Source: Mytilisepta virgata (Eukaryota > Mollusca > Bivalvia > Mytilida > Mytilidae). From it: a stretch of 64,000 bases of DNA. This document shows positions 37,785 through 50,288 of this stretch, in pieces (the first letter of the stretch is position 1; each line of letters opens with the position of its first letter). The translations under genes and the position numbers were made by a program. The stretch is taken from the NCBI GenBank assembly GCA_028015205.1, contig JAPWFG010000024.1, positions 1,178,001 through 1,242,000 on the forward strand, given 5' to 3'. The notes below the pieces were generated by a model. It was not told the DNA's origin and ran no database searches. It saw nothing but the letters and a program-made list of their open reading frames with translations.

Positions 37785-38035
37785 TGAACGGGTGCGCTTA
37801 ACGGATAAGACCATGCGGTTTTTAATTGGAGTTCACATTGCTAGTGGTTTAGTTTCTGTGCTGTCTTGTTCTAATTTTTGTTAGTTTTTATTATTTTTTT
37901 ATTCTTTTAGTTACATATGTACCCTTTTGTCGTTTGTTTGTTGTTTTCCATTCTTTGTCGTTTGATTGTTGTGTTCCATTCTCATGACTTTGTCTTTTCC
38001 TTGTTTTGTCTCTTCGGTATTCTTTTGCCGACCTA
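37785..38035 (+). mobile_element. Dispersed retroelement tail (family A)
   Basis: ACGGGTGCGCTTAACGG, GGAGTTCACATTGCTAGTGG and TTTAGTTTCTGTGCTGTCTT are followed by TTTGTTTGTTGT and TTGTGTTCCATTCTCATGAC, in the order found after the 15.2-kb relic. A short internal duplication of TTGTCGTTTG..TTGTT..TTCCATTCT is present at 37927-37981. Confidence 0.65.
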
Positions 38036-38039
38036 CATA

Positions 38040-41000
38040 TTTATCATTATATGCTACATCTGAATGAAAAATTCCGTCTGATTTCATTCATTTTGAATAA
38101 AATAATTAATTATCATTATTATTATTATTACTGGCTTTTTGAGATTTCTATAAAACTTACACATGTATGTACATTAAAGCTTTGTCAAGTTTGTAATTAG
38201 CGATAATTTTACTTGATTGCTTAAAACAATTGCGTAGTATATGAAAATTTAAAATTGATTGACAGCAACAAGACTGTATGGAACCACTTCAGTAAGGACG
38301 GATCAGGAACTACCAACCACATGGAAGCCATTATTGAAAGAACATGAAATACAATTTCTATATGCCTATATTTACCTCCATAATATAAGCGCTTCAGTCT
38401 CAGGTAGATTACTTTTCTAGATAAGACAATAACTAATTATCTTTTGTTCTCTTAAAGAAACATTACCTCTTTGATCTCAAAAAGTTAGGTGTTCGGGGAT
38501 ACAACCATATTATCAGAGTACGTATTTATTTTACACAAAAAAATGACGTCACGGAAAGAAATAACTGCCAGAGTGTTTGTATACCGAAGTGAATATCATA
38601 AACATTGTTTTAAGGGAACATCTTTTAAGAAATTCTCTAATTTAGCAAATTTCCAATAATTTAATCTTAATTTTCATAGTTTTTGACCAATTCGAGATAA
38701 AACGGTTTAATAATACCACTAGGTTTCTTGGCTGGATGGATATGCAGACTGTTTTTCCATTGAGGAATATATAAATTAAAGATACGGGTAAAATCACTGC
38801 AACAGTTAAAAATAATTTCACTAGGAAAGAAAATATATGCATACGCCCCGCCCACCCACATGCTCTCACCTAAAGATAAACCGGCTTTTATACGGTTCTT
38901 TAGACTACAATTCTGATAATATCATAAAGGCTATTCTTTCTTCAACAGGGAAAATATGACTTAATGTGAAACGAAATAAAGGATCAAGCCTCTGATCGCC
39001 CGCAATTAGAAGCCTGTTTATTCAGGAAAAAAAACTTAAAATAAACTGCCAACCACACCTTTAGCTTTTTGTTAAGAGATAAACAACATCAGTAAAAACA
39101 TTATAATTATATACAGTTTATATCATTACTAGGCATGTATATATTACTTAATGAGAATGGCGTCATATTGTGTTTCTGTTTCAGCATAAAAGCCTTTTTA
39201 TACGAAACACCTTTTTGTGACGAAATACCATATAATATGTACTTTAAAAAATACTACATTGTGTATCATTACTATAAACTCACAGTACTCAATATAGAAG
39301 ATTGTGAAGTGTACAGTCAAAGCAAAAAACTTAAGAGGAATACATTTGTACATGTGTCAAACAAAATATGGCGAAGTTACAGCCCATTACAAAATTTATT
39401 TTCATGAACATTAAAGGCAGAATGTCTGTTTTCTGGATTACTGCAAGGTCAAACATTAAAATTGGATAGTTTTCTCAATAAACTTTAAAAGTAACTAACA
39501 CTACGATTGTAATTGTAATTTTTACATCAGAGGACCGTCAGGGCCTCGGGTGTATTGCCATCGCCTAAATTTCTCGCTTATTTGCATATATTTAAATTAG
39601 TTTTGGAATGATAACCGACCTATAAAAATTATAGACCCGCGGACATTATATAGTGCAAAATAAAATTCCTTATCGCTTCTTTTAAATTCATGTTTTCAAT
39701 GAATACTCAGATTTTTTTTTAATCCAAATTAATAATATGAAAATGTTTTGTCGTTAGAAATATTAGTATATTAATCAAACAATCTTTAATATCAATGACG
39801 TACCGAAAAATTGTTGCGGATGAATATATATTAATATATATATAGATTTTTGAACTAAAACTGTGTGCTATGAACTACTGTTTGGATATATATATGTAGA
39901 CAAGATTGTCAATGCATGAATAATGCTCTCATTCCCAATGCATCTATACTAGTCATTACAATGTTAATGCCCTTTTTGCTAAGCCGATGGGGGCAGTCAA
40001 TGTTACCGTTGTCTGTCTATATGTAAATCTCTGTTCATCATGAAAGTGATTTCCGTTTTATAATATTAATATGGCTCAACTGAATGTTATTAAATATATA
40101 AACAATGTTTATTATCACAAAAAAAAAAAAAACCAGATAAATTTAAAATTTGGATTGTGTCCCTCTTATCATTATAGTTATATTTCCATTTATATGTGGA
40201 AATATTTTTACTATCTTAATAATATTTCGAACTCTTATTTGCCGCAGACAAATGTTAAACAAAACACTATTTATTTTAAAGTGCTCATTCCCACAAAAAA
40301 AAATTAATCAAACGCAAAATTGAATGGTGATTCTTTCACTATTCTAGAGACGTGTCCCATAGTAACTAATATGCAAGCAAGTACCACTGATACATTCACA
40401 AATTATTTACTGTTATATATAGTTTAGAGTTATGTACAACTACACGTATACATGTATATGCTATGCGATGTGATGAACTTTTTGAAGTTTGATAAATGAT
40501 TAATTTTTATGAATAATGTATATATGTTAGTCCATGTATATATTTACAGTTTTTTGCATTTTTTACTATTAATAATAGGTATAGATAGTCTATTGAACTG
40601 TATTAAATGGAAATAGCATGAATTCAATGGATAATACAATAATAAATCCAAATGTTTATATATACCAGTTATGACATTTTTTAAAGTTATCTAATGGTCA
40701 ATCCAAAGTTTGATTGTAACACATGTGATCCTTTTAATCCATTTTAGAATATTAAGAGACTATACAAATGCTAGCTCAGCATACAGATAAATGATTTGAA
40801 AACATAACAGATATGCTAAATAAATAATAAAATGCTCAATTCTGTTCATATAATATAGTCCTAATTTGAAAGTCATTATAACTGTATGCTTAGCATATAT
40901 ATAACTGGATTAAATCAAATATATGGGATCATGTAAAATGTTTCTCGTTAAATGTAATATAAAAAAATGTATTTTGGTATATGTGAATATTTTAAGGAAT

Positions 41001-41740
41001 ATCAAATAGAAATTTACTACATATTATAGGAAAAGAGAGGTTCACGAAGGGTTAGAATGGCCCTAAATTGGTCAAGCGATTACAAATTTCAAATAGAAAT
41101 ACTTGTGATAATTCTATTAAGACTAAAATATACTATTTTGGCACCTAATATTAAATATCTTGAAGCTATGACCCCATAATTATACATTATTTGTATTTTT
41201 GGTCAATTTTGTCTGCAATGTTTTGGCATAATTAACCATGGCCGCCATACAATTCCGAAAAGTTTTTATTTTGATGAATTCTTTATCAAATTTTGAGTCT
41301 TTTGGTTACAAAATATTTTGGATTGTAGATGGTGGCCAAATTTTCCTAAAGCTTTCATGTCTGAAAATTGCACCAAATCATTATATTTGGACAAAATGGG
41401 CCTAATTTGGAGAATGTAATGTACTATTATGAAAGAACTGATTTATTGAGCGTTAATACATTTGAAATCGACCAATTTACGAACCAAATTGTGAACTATT
41501 TGGAGTTTAATTGTAAGATCTATATTTTAGACCGTTTTGGGCTATAAATGAACTGTGTCCTTTGAATAAGTGATATCACAATAACCATAATACTAAGTAC
41601 CTGTTAGAAAATATCACTTTTACAGTACATTGTTAAAGATGAATACATTCCAACAATCACCAATATTAATGATGTAATATGAGATTATATATATACTGTT
41701 TTATATTGTTACATATATAAATGAAAATTGAAACCAAACT
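38040..41740. other. Gene-less AT-rich stretch
   Basis: No recognisable gene. The open frames at 38642-38869, 39135-39407 and 40071-40307 have AT-driven composition and no known motif. Confidence 0.45.
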
Positions 41741-41749
41741 GTTGTCATT

Positions 41750-42265
41750 ATTAAAGAAAAGACTGAAACGAAAAGGGAGGTATGATTGGTAATCAGACAC
41801 AGAAACAAAATGATGAAAAAGAAATAAAGCTAACCATACAACATCTTTACAATCAGAAAAAAACTATTCTAAAATCAGTTAGAAATAGCCATGAAATGAC
41901 AAATATTAAATATAAATCAGAAAACTAATGGCCACATCAATGTACAAACAGAAAATCAAAAGATATACACCAAAGAATTACAAGCCCTGTTTTACAGGCC
42001 TCTACGGACCCACGCATTCATATTGTAGTTGTGATCTATATGTATGGTGCAAAATCATCTCATTGCTACTACCCATCCAGAGCACTTGAGATCACCCCAA
42101 CTATTGATGGGGTTAAGTTGCTCAGGCTTTAGTTTTCTATGTTGTTTCTAGTGTACTCTTATTTGTCTTTTTCAGTTTTAGACATAATATTATCGATATA
42201 TGAGTTTACTGTTCATGTGGTATCTTTCACCCAAATATTACAATTTATCTGTTTTAATATGATTG
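41750..42265 (+). mobile_element. Diverged retroelement-derived repeat with family A-like tail
   Basis: GGGAGGTATGATTGGTAATC and later GAGCACTTGAGATCACCCC, TTTAGTTTTCTATGTTGT and TGGTATCTTTCACCC match repeat phrases I recall as common in mussel DNA. It is too diverged to define ends. Confidence 0.45.
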
Positions 42266-42779
42266 TCTTGACCTCTTTCTCATAATTCAGTGACTAGTCA
42301 AAAAAATATTTGCTATGTTGATTCTCTGTCATAAGTAATAAGCTAAAGATTTTTGCAAGTGTGCAACTATACGGTCATTATGCCAATCTAGCAGTTCTCA
42401 TTTGACCACGTCAACATTTCATGGATAATTCGCAAAGATAAGTTTCTTACTATAAGACAGTATCTCAGATATGATAGCAAATTATATTATGTGTACTATA
42501 TTGTAAGATGAACATCTGTCTGGCAGGTACTGTATAAACACCTGTCATTTATCAATAATCCAACATAACTTGAGGTCCTCTGATGTTCAGTACTTCAGTA
42601 CTTTGATTATTAATGACCTCACTCTACAGTAATGTACATGTACACGTACTATTAAGAAAATATAGCTAAACGTATAAATACATAATTTACATGAATTTAT
42701 TTATTTAGTTTGTTGTTATTATTAACATATCATAAGTATGAAATGTAATTTTACAGCATTTCCTCGACTTATTTTGATT

Positions 42780-43250
42780 CGATGGTAGACTTCGACCGAC
42801 TGCATTTAGAACCTCTCCCTACCTGTCATCCTTTATGTTCTGGATTATTGTTTTGGTTTTCAACATTTTAGCACAACCGATAATTCACGAAATTTGAGTA
42901 TTTTGTGCATCAAAATCAGTACCATAGAATTTATTATTGCCGATGAGTCGATACCTCCGCTGGTAAGCGTTATGTTACCGACGGATCTCAAGCTCAGTTG
43001 TTAGCCCGACATTGATACATGGACTTCAGGGTTACAAAAATTTAAATGGTGCTTAAACTACATGTTTGGAATACATGTGTCTCCGCAGTACATAGCTCTG
43101 CCCTTTGATCGTTTTGACTTTCGCTTTGGATCAGTTTGGCTCTTCAACTTTCTGATTATTGAGTAAATCTTATGAGTCGTAAATTGACAACATGTGTCAT
43201 TTGTGCATTAAAATTGATATCTGAGTATCTATAGTATCCACATTACCCAA
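42780..43250 (+). repeat. Tandem dimer of the hammerhead-core-like repeat
   Basis: Two cores lie 292 bp apart: a degenerate CCGATAA...GAAA at about 42877, and CTTATGA (43169-43175) with an intact stem GTCGTAAATTGAC (43176-43188) but a broken GAAA. Between them lie TTTATTATTGCC-ATGAGTCGATACC, a CAAGCTCAGTTGTTAG phrase and CAGTACATAGCTCTG. This gives a clear monomer length of about 290 bp. Confidence 0.6.
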
Positions 43251-43544
43251 ACTTGCATATTTCGTCACCTATAGCTGCCCAGCTGATTAATTTATGAACT
43301 TGTCGACTAGAACAAGCTTAAAACAATTTATCAATAAACGTCTATCAACCTAACAACTATATGAAAATATTTTTTTTACATTTTGAGTCCATTTTCAACC
43401 TCGTTTCTGGAATTTGTTGTATATACTATTGATTGTTTTACGTCTTAAATATGCATGCACGAAAATACATAACAGACAGAAAGGCGACTAGCAATTTATC
43501 AGGTGTGGGAATATCTCATTACATACTTTATACATCACTTAATA

Positions 43545-43810
43545 AAAAAAAACGCATTATGTGACATCTGTCATTAATTATTGGATGATATGATGACTAT
43601 TCTTGAGAATTTATAAAGTTGGTTCGAAAACAGGGTCAGTTATTAATAAAATTTGACATTGGTCCTTCTCAATTACATTGGAGGATTAAAAATGCGTCAA
43701 AACAAACCACTGCTAGTAATTTATTTGGAGTTGATATGATAAAAAAAGATTATGACGTAAATGTCATGCCATAGTTTATTTATTTTATGATGACGAATTA
43801 GAAAATGAGA
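43545..43810 (+). repeat. Diverged direct duplication, copy 1
   Basis: Matches 44110-44345 through shared ordered phrases (AAGTTGGTT..GAACA/AAACAGGGTCA, AATTTGACATTGGTCCTTCT, GATTATGACGTAAATG). The offset is about 560 bp. Most likely an old tandem duplication of unique sequence. No coding frame is conserved. Confidence 0.65.
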
Positions 43811-44109
43811 AATAAGCTTAAAGATGATTTAATCTCGATTCATATAAATATAAGTGTTAATATTAAAAAAAAAAAAAAAAAAAAAAATAGGAACAGCATA
43901 AACAAGACTCAGGATATTATGATAATGAGACATTTTCGTTTCGAAATTATTAATTGCAAATTACATATATAAATGCTGCAACTTATTCCAGTCGATGGGT
44001 ACCAGTGTTAGCATAGTGCTTAAACTAATATAAACCTTTGAATTTGTTTTTTACTTGATAAATGAGGTTTTCATAGAGGAAATATTACATTTATATAACT
44101 ACATTGTAA

Positions 44110-44345
44110 GACTGCCGTTTTTCATTACGGAACATTATAAGATGATGTCTCTTGAGAAATAATAACATTGGTTACAGAACAAGGTCATTTATAATTAAAT
44201 TTGACGATCGTCCTTCTAATTTACACTCGAACGGATAAGTATTGCAATTTGGTTTATATTTGGAATAAAAAATAATGAATAAAAAGAGATTGTGACGTTA
44301 ATGCCAGTTTATACCATATTATGACGGACCAGTAGATGAACACCA
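44110..44345 (+). repeat. Diverged direct duplication, copy 2
   Basis: Partner of 43545-43810, with GGTTACAGAACAAGGTCA, AATTTGACGATCGTCCTTCT and GATTGTGACGTTAATG. Confidence 0.65.
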
Positions 44346-44889
44346 AACGGATACATGTATATGACATGTTGTTAAGAGAGAGAGAGAGAGGGATTGTACA
44401 CATTTTTTAAAATTGAAACACGGCACTGTTGTACTACATACACATGTAATTGTACTCTCTAGTAGCCTGTATACTATGTTTGATAATTTGTTACAAAATT
44501 CAGATATCTGAATATATCTAATTGTGTTAATCGGTATAAATAATAAATTTAGGTCATATAAAATGAATATATACATGTATATACAATTTCGACGACAGTT
44601 TTAAATCAACCTCCCAACAGGAGGCGTCAATTTGATAGACTTATACCTAACGGAAATTACCTAAATGCACATGACGAAGGTCCAACAAAAAAAAAAGTCT
44701 TTTTGTTGTTTATCTTTATCTCAAAATTACTGTGAATCCTTCTGTACAGAGAAAAATTTCGAACTCTACTGCAGTTTCATGTCTTCTCTAGTGTGAGGTG
44801 TTTCAAGAAAGTTTTTGAAACAAGTAAAGAAGGTACCTGAATATGGATCGTTCTTTCTACAAATATCAGCGAAAGAATACCTAGGCTAA

Positions 44890-45070
44890 AAAACTAAAAA
44901 AAAGTTGGTAAAGTCTGATAATTCGAAATCCAAAGAAAAAGATAAACGTCATGAGAATAGAATATAACAATCACAGAACCTAAAGCACTAACAATATGAA
45001 CTGCCATTAAAAACTAGGAGTGACATCAGGTGCTCCAGAAGGATAAGCATATCCTGTTCTGTTAATGGAA
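44890..45070 (-). mobile_element. Dispersed retroelement tail (family A), minus strand
   Basis: The reverse complement reads GGAGCACCTGATGTCACTCC, then TTTTTAATGG and CAGTTCATATTGTTAGTGC, then TTTAGGTTCTGTG. This matches the 15.2-kb tail. It directly precedes the ribozyme-like copy at 45.1 kb. Confidence 0.65.
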
Positions 45071-45079
45071 CTCGTCACA

Positions 45080-45175
45080 TGAAACAACATTTTAAGCCTT
45101 GAGTACAACGGATGAGTCGTAAATGGACAAAATGTGCACATCTTGTGCATGCAAATTGGTATCAAAGAATTCGAT
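45080..45175 (+). repeat. Hammerhead-core-like repeat copy
   Basis: CGGATGA (45109-45115), stem GTCGTAAATGGAC, AAAA, then a hairpin with perfect stem TGCAC-ATCTT-GTGCA. Core positions are mutated but the hairpin is intact. Confidence 0.6.
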
Positions 45176-46304
45176 AAATGATAAAATGTATAATACCCAA
45201 TGCCACATGTAATGAAACTATAGCTTATCTTTACTAACGCCGGTTGTAAATACCCTGCTGTAAGTTGATCTGAGCAGAACTTACAGTTTGTTTAACTAAA
45301 TAAGGTTTGATGCCATGCATCTGTTAATCACATTTCTCCATGATGAATCATTGGAAAAGAATTGGATTTAAAGTACAAAGAAATTATTTCTTATAGTGTA
45401 TTCCATTAAAGGACTTGTAATATATGGTACTAAAACATGCAATTTGTAATTATTTAGTTACACAGCGTTAAAACACTTGCGTGCAGACATGGAGGAGTAA
45501 TATATAGCTTAACTTATACATACCAATTATAGAGAGAGGCTGATGTATCATAAGATATCCATCACCTGGAACAGATCCTATTCGGTATTCGTTCCTTCCC
45601 TTGTCATGATTGCATTAAAACTCCGTTATGTTATCGTTATAGAAGTAAAGTCAAGAAATTCCAAAGGGATATTCGAAGGAGAGCAAAATCGTTACAACTG
45701 ACAAACTCCAGAAAACAACGAAGACAAGACCAAAACAATACATGCACTACAATTAAAAACTAAAAACATATGAACAACATGGACCCCAGCAATTTAAAAA
45801 AGAGATTGTATAACATTAAGGATGGTCACTGCTGGGAGTTTTAATATATAGATTTTCAAATACCTTTATATTTCGATAGAGGTTGGAATCAACAATAATA
45901 AACAAGAAAAAGAAAAAAATATGTTGCTGAACTCATTTCTGAGATATAAAGTGTTACAAATTTGGTGGAAAAACGAGTCTCTCTAGATTTCCTCTTTAGT
46001 TTGAATGGAAAATGCGATGAACTTTAAAGTAGTATAAATATTAAAAAAACCTAATATTAGAATTTCATACATTTTTCTCATTTAAATCTTTACGATATGT
46101 AGGATAAATAGATAAAAAGAAAATAGAGGGTTGGTGGTGAAAAAATATCCCATACTATAAATGGATTAACCCTATTGAGCATAATCTGACTAAAATTTAA
46201 AAATCTCACAAGTTACAAGATATTAAATCCTAGAATAGCAATTAATACGTCACCTAAAATAGTGCACACAGAGACGTACAAATTCAATTTTTATCCTTAC
46301 TTAT

Positions 46305-46480
46305 GACTTGACACTTCACTGGCAATGTGACGGGTGGCGTTAACGTAGCAGGACAAGCGTACCATTCCGGAGCACCTGATGTCACTCCCGGATTTTTTTA
46401 TGGGAGTTCATATTGATAGTGTTTTTTAGTTGATGTGCTGTCTCGTTCTATTTTTGTTTAATTTATTATACGTTTTTAAA
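46305..46480 (+). mobile_element. Dispersed retroelement tail (family A)
   Basis: TTGACACTTCACTGGCAATG, GGAGCACCTGATGTCACTCC and TATGGGAGTTCATATTG align with 15215-15350 almost base for base. Confidence 0.75.
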
Positions 46481-46484
46481 ATGG

Positions 46485-48100
46485 TCTTGTATAACTAGAA
46501 TCTTTAACAAGAATTAAGAGCTCTCCTATATGGAGTATTTTCTTACTCTATTCAAACAGCATATCATCAGTGATGATGTTTTGTACGTGTAACCAGTTTC
46601 CTGTAAGCTTTTCTTGACGCAGGTATCAGTATCAAAATGGACAAGTTAGGATCTAAAACACCGATCGAAACTCACAAAAGTACTGTTTGTAACGGATATA
46701 GTAACGTTAAACAGGTTCGGTACAATGGTCTGTTTGATTAATTATAGCTCGATTGTACTATGACATGGGGTATGGGCTATTTAAATACTTGTCAAACTAT
46801 TTTGCACGAAATTTCAATATTTTGAGCAAGCGCATCATGTCTGTATCAATGGTAAGTATATTTCGATCTTGATAACTTAATTTTGTGCTTAGAAAAGTGT
46901 CTAAAAGTCTTTGAAACGCTTGATCTCTCATTACCATACACATGTGTAATAATCTTTCAATATTAGCTTTTTAATGCATATGTTTCAAATTTAATCGACA
47001 GATTTACATACTTATCAACATGTGTTCCATTTCGCTCTCGTGTTACTACTTGAGATTTCATTGACCAATCAAAATCAGTGTTTAATCTTTCACCAGGGTT
47101 AATAACGTTAAAATATGGAACACTAGGATGACTAAAATATAGTGTGTTTTGGAATACTTTTTTGTTATGAGCCAAACTATGTGTTTTTTTGTTTAAATGT
47201 ATTTTTGTGTGTATATAGGTAGAATAAAAATATTTTTCTTCACTTCAATAATATTTTTTTAAGTATTTGAATAATAATCATAAAAATATTTAAAAAAAAT
47301 GTTTTTTTTTAAAAATAGATAATGAAAACAAAAAAATCTTCAAAGTATATATATATATATACTATTAAAAACCAAGAGGTAAACGTGTCAGAGAATGGAA
47401 CATTGATTTGGGAAAGGGACAAAAGAAAGTGAAGAAGCAATTTACCACTAAAAAAATATCCCAGGCATTTTATGGTCGCAAGACACTCTATTAGAAAAGT
47501 TAAATAATAAGGAGTTGTTTGTAAAACCAATACAAATACAAACAATAAAATTCCAAAGAGAGCTTTATAAGAGTAAATATCTAGTATTGATATGATGTAA
47601 TTAAAAAATCAATATTTTACCCCGTTATGTAAATCATAATGTCTGTATGACAAAAGATTTGAGTTTTTTCTACTGATTTCAGCCACTGGATTTTAATTTT
47701 ATAAAATGTGTGTTGATTTTCTTCTCGATTTTCCGCAAATTTAATTTAACCCTCTTTTTGAAATTTTCATTTTTCACCATTTCAAGTTTTATCAAAAGTT
47801 CAAAATGAGACGCATTAGGTGAAGAAATGAAGTAGCAAACTACTGTTGCCCTCATACTTAAGTTTTTTTTTTAAGGAATTACCAATATGTTTGGTTCCAA
47901 ACTCGTGTATCGTTACTTTTGTTGACAAGTATATATCATTCAGACAGTAATCATAGTGAAATAAAAAGAGCCTTCCAACTACTCATGTCTCGCAAAAATG
48001 TGCAAGTCATATTGGATAATACCTGATTTTTTTTAAAACCCAATGAAACTAATTTCTTGTGCAGTTTATTGAAATATTAGAAAACACATAAACATTTACT
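46485..48100. other. Gene-less AT-rich stretch
   Basis: No gene recognised. The open frames at 46963-47175 and 47309-47545 (minus) show no known motif. Confidence 0.45.
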
Positions 48101-48123
48101 GTTTAAGATATAAATGTATTCAC

Positions 48124-48918
48124 CTGAAGCTGCCGTACAAGGCGCCAAGACTTTTGGGCTCAGGAATAATAGCATTTTGGCAACAATTACAACTTCCTAC
48201 AACAGTTTGAATATTGCCTTGACCATATTTATTTAATAGTGTCTAAGCCCTAAAATACAAATTATATACCCATAGTCACAACTCATATTCTGTATACAAA
48301 CTTTAAATTAGTTGACAACAACTTTATATGTTTGTTTTTACATGTAAAACATTGTACAGTTATATACTGAATATTAGAACATACCAGGTAATAGCAGGAT
48401 GCTTTTATATTTCCTGCACTGGTTGTTGACAAGACCTACATCGTGGCTGAAGTTGTTCAAGTGCTCTGTGTAGTCTGCTTCATCCAAAATCTCAATGGAG
48501 CAAGTTGAACATACAAATGTATGTGGGTGTTCTCTATAACCCTAGCGCCTAATGTGTAGGGCAAACCGTCGCATCTTACCATTGTCCATGCACGTGTAGT
48601 TCCTGTATTGGTCGCTGATATGATGTGATTAAATACCTATAATATATATAACTATTAAAATATATACTATAAATATAAAAAATACTAGTTCAAAATATGT
48701 AAAAAAAAAACAGCAAGCTTAACAGCAAACCAGTATAATGAAGCAACTGTATGGGAACTACATATATTGTTTACTATTCTTTTAAAATTAAATTTTAATT
48801 TATTAACCATAAATTTAATTACCTTCTGTACTGATTCATACAAGCATGTATTTCGAAACATGGCTTCCCCATTATAATTTGTGGCCAACCGCGATTGCCA
48901 CATGTAACAAACGTGTAT
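48124..48918 (-). pseudogene. Exon-like remnants of an unidentified multi-exon gene with a C2H2-like finger
   Basis: Three exon-like blocks have fitting splice sites on the minus strand. Block 1, 48918-48823 (acceptor CTCTACAG, donor GTAATT), encodes 32 residues starting IHVCYMWQSRLATNY. Block 2, 48636-48385 (acceptor TATTATAG, donor GTATGT), begins in the same frame and includes RAWTMVRCDGLPYTLGARVI. A frameshift then moves the coding into another frame with FVCSTC and, further on, EHLNNFSH (a C-x2-C...H finger pattern), ending ILLLPG. Block 3, 48196-48124 (acceptor TGTTGTAG, donor GTGAAT), could encode SCNCCQNAIIPEPKS. The RCDGLPY motif resembles, from memory, large multi-copy proteins of unknown role in invertebrate genomes. 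The frameshift argues for a relic. Exon assignments are tentative. Confidence 0.45.
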
Positions 48919-48959
48919 CTGTAGAGTAAAACAATTTCATTATTACAAGAATGGGTGGG

Positions 48960-49200
48960 TAACATGATCAATTCTATAACAATGTTATAGAAATGTTATG
49001 GACCATGACAGGTTAGAGTTGTTCTATATCATGACAGGTTAGAGCTGTTCTTGACCATGACAGGTTAGAGCAGTCAGAATCTGTCGGGGTTCTGTTTTAG
49101 AGCAGTCAGGATTCTATTCTAGGGCAGTTCTAAAGCACTCAGCAGAACTGTTATAAGTTGACTTAGAGCAGTCAGTAGAACTGCTCTAAGTGAATTTAGT
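48960..49200 (+). repeat. Short tandem phrases around GACAGGTTAGAGC / AGAGCAGTCAG
   Basis: CCATGACAGGTTAGAG-type phrases recur three times at about 49003-49065, followed by four TTAGAGCAGTCAG-type phrases to 49180. This is a local low-order repeat with no coding potential. Confidence 0.7.
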
Positions 49201-50288
49201 GAGAGGTTATGTCTTCACTTATCTGTACCTTGTTCAAAATCACCAACAAATAAATGAATTACTAATTTTAATAACAATTAAAAAACAGCAAATTATTTTG
49301 TTTCATTTTGCGTTCCATACATTTTGCTAAGATTACCGGCATCGCAAACAGAAATGCAGATTTATTGGTTAATATTTTACTCACATACAGAATATTGTTA
49401 CAAGGTGGAGGTGAGGTGAAGCTTGGTCTGCAGACATTTTTGTTTTTATCCAAATATTAACTTAAATAGGTGAGAATAGAGGACACAATACATGACAAAC
49501 AAAAAATACTCATTCCCGCTTTCACATACATTCACTTGCGCTGTATAAACGGCTATGGAATCAAATATGTTTGGCTGTTTTTATATCATTTTAGATCGAA
49601 ATTCTCAGCATGCGATTTCCTGCAAATTTCATGCTCTTCCTGTTTGAAGTGTGATACATATAGATTGGCGGTTTTTTTATAGCTCGAAACAACTATTATA
49701 GCTCATTTGGACTATAATTAATAGTCAAACAGGCCATTGTACCCAACCTATTAAAAGGTTACACAATGTATTACTCGAGGTACGTGTGTGTACTCAGATA
49801 AACACATTAAAACAGATTTCTGCATCAAATACCTAAATTCGACAAAATTGATTTGCTTGATATATTTGAGACGCAACAATCGTATTTTTATTCAGGATGA
49901 GGATTAAAAAGAATTGAAATATAATAAAGAGATAAATTGAATTTATATGCATGATTGTCTAGCACAATCGAAAAACTTTACAATACTAAATGACCACATA
50001 ACACCCTGGCCAATATCTTTCTTGGCCTGTAAACTTTAAAACCTAAACTTCAAAACGTATGTAAAATTACAAAGTATTTGACAATTAAACACATAACACT
50101 ATTCTGATTTTAATCAATCGTTTCTATTAAAAAAATAATTAAATTAAATAACTAAGCTTTAGACATATCTCTCGATGAAAGCAATAATACTGATCATGAA
50201 ATCTTAAAGATAAACGAAATCCCCCACATCATGTAATCTAAGATAAGATGAGAGAAAACATAATTTATTTTTGTATTATAAATAATGG

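Noticed and set aside
41220..41345. Copy of the GCGGCCATC repeat seen at 24.5-27.7 kb
   Set aside because: Only the short GGCCGCCAT phrase matches. The surrounding sequence does not align by eye.
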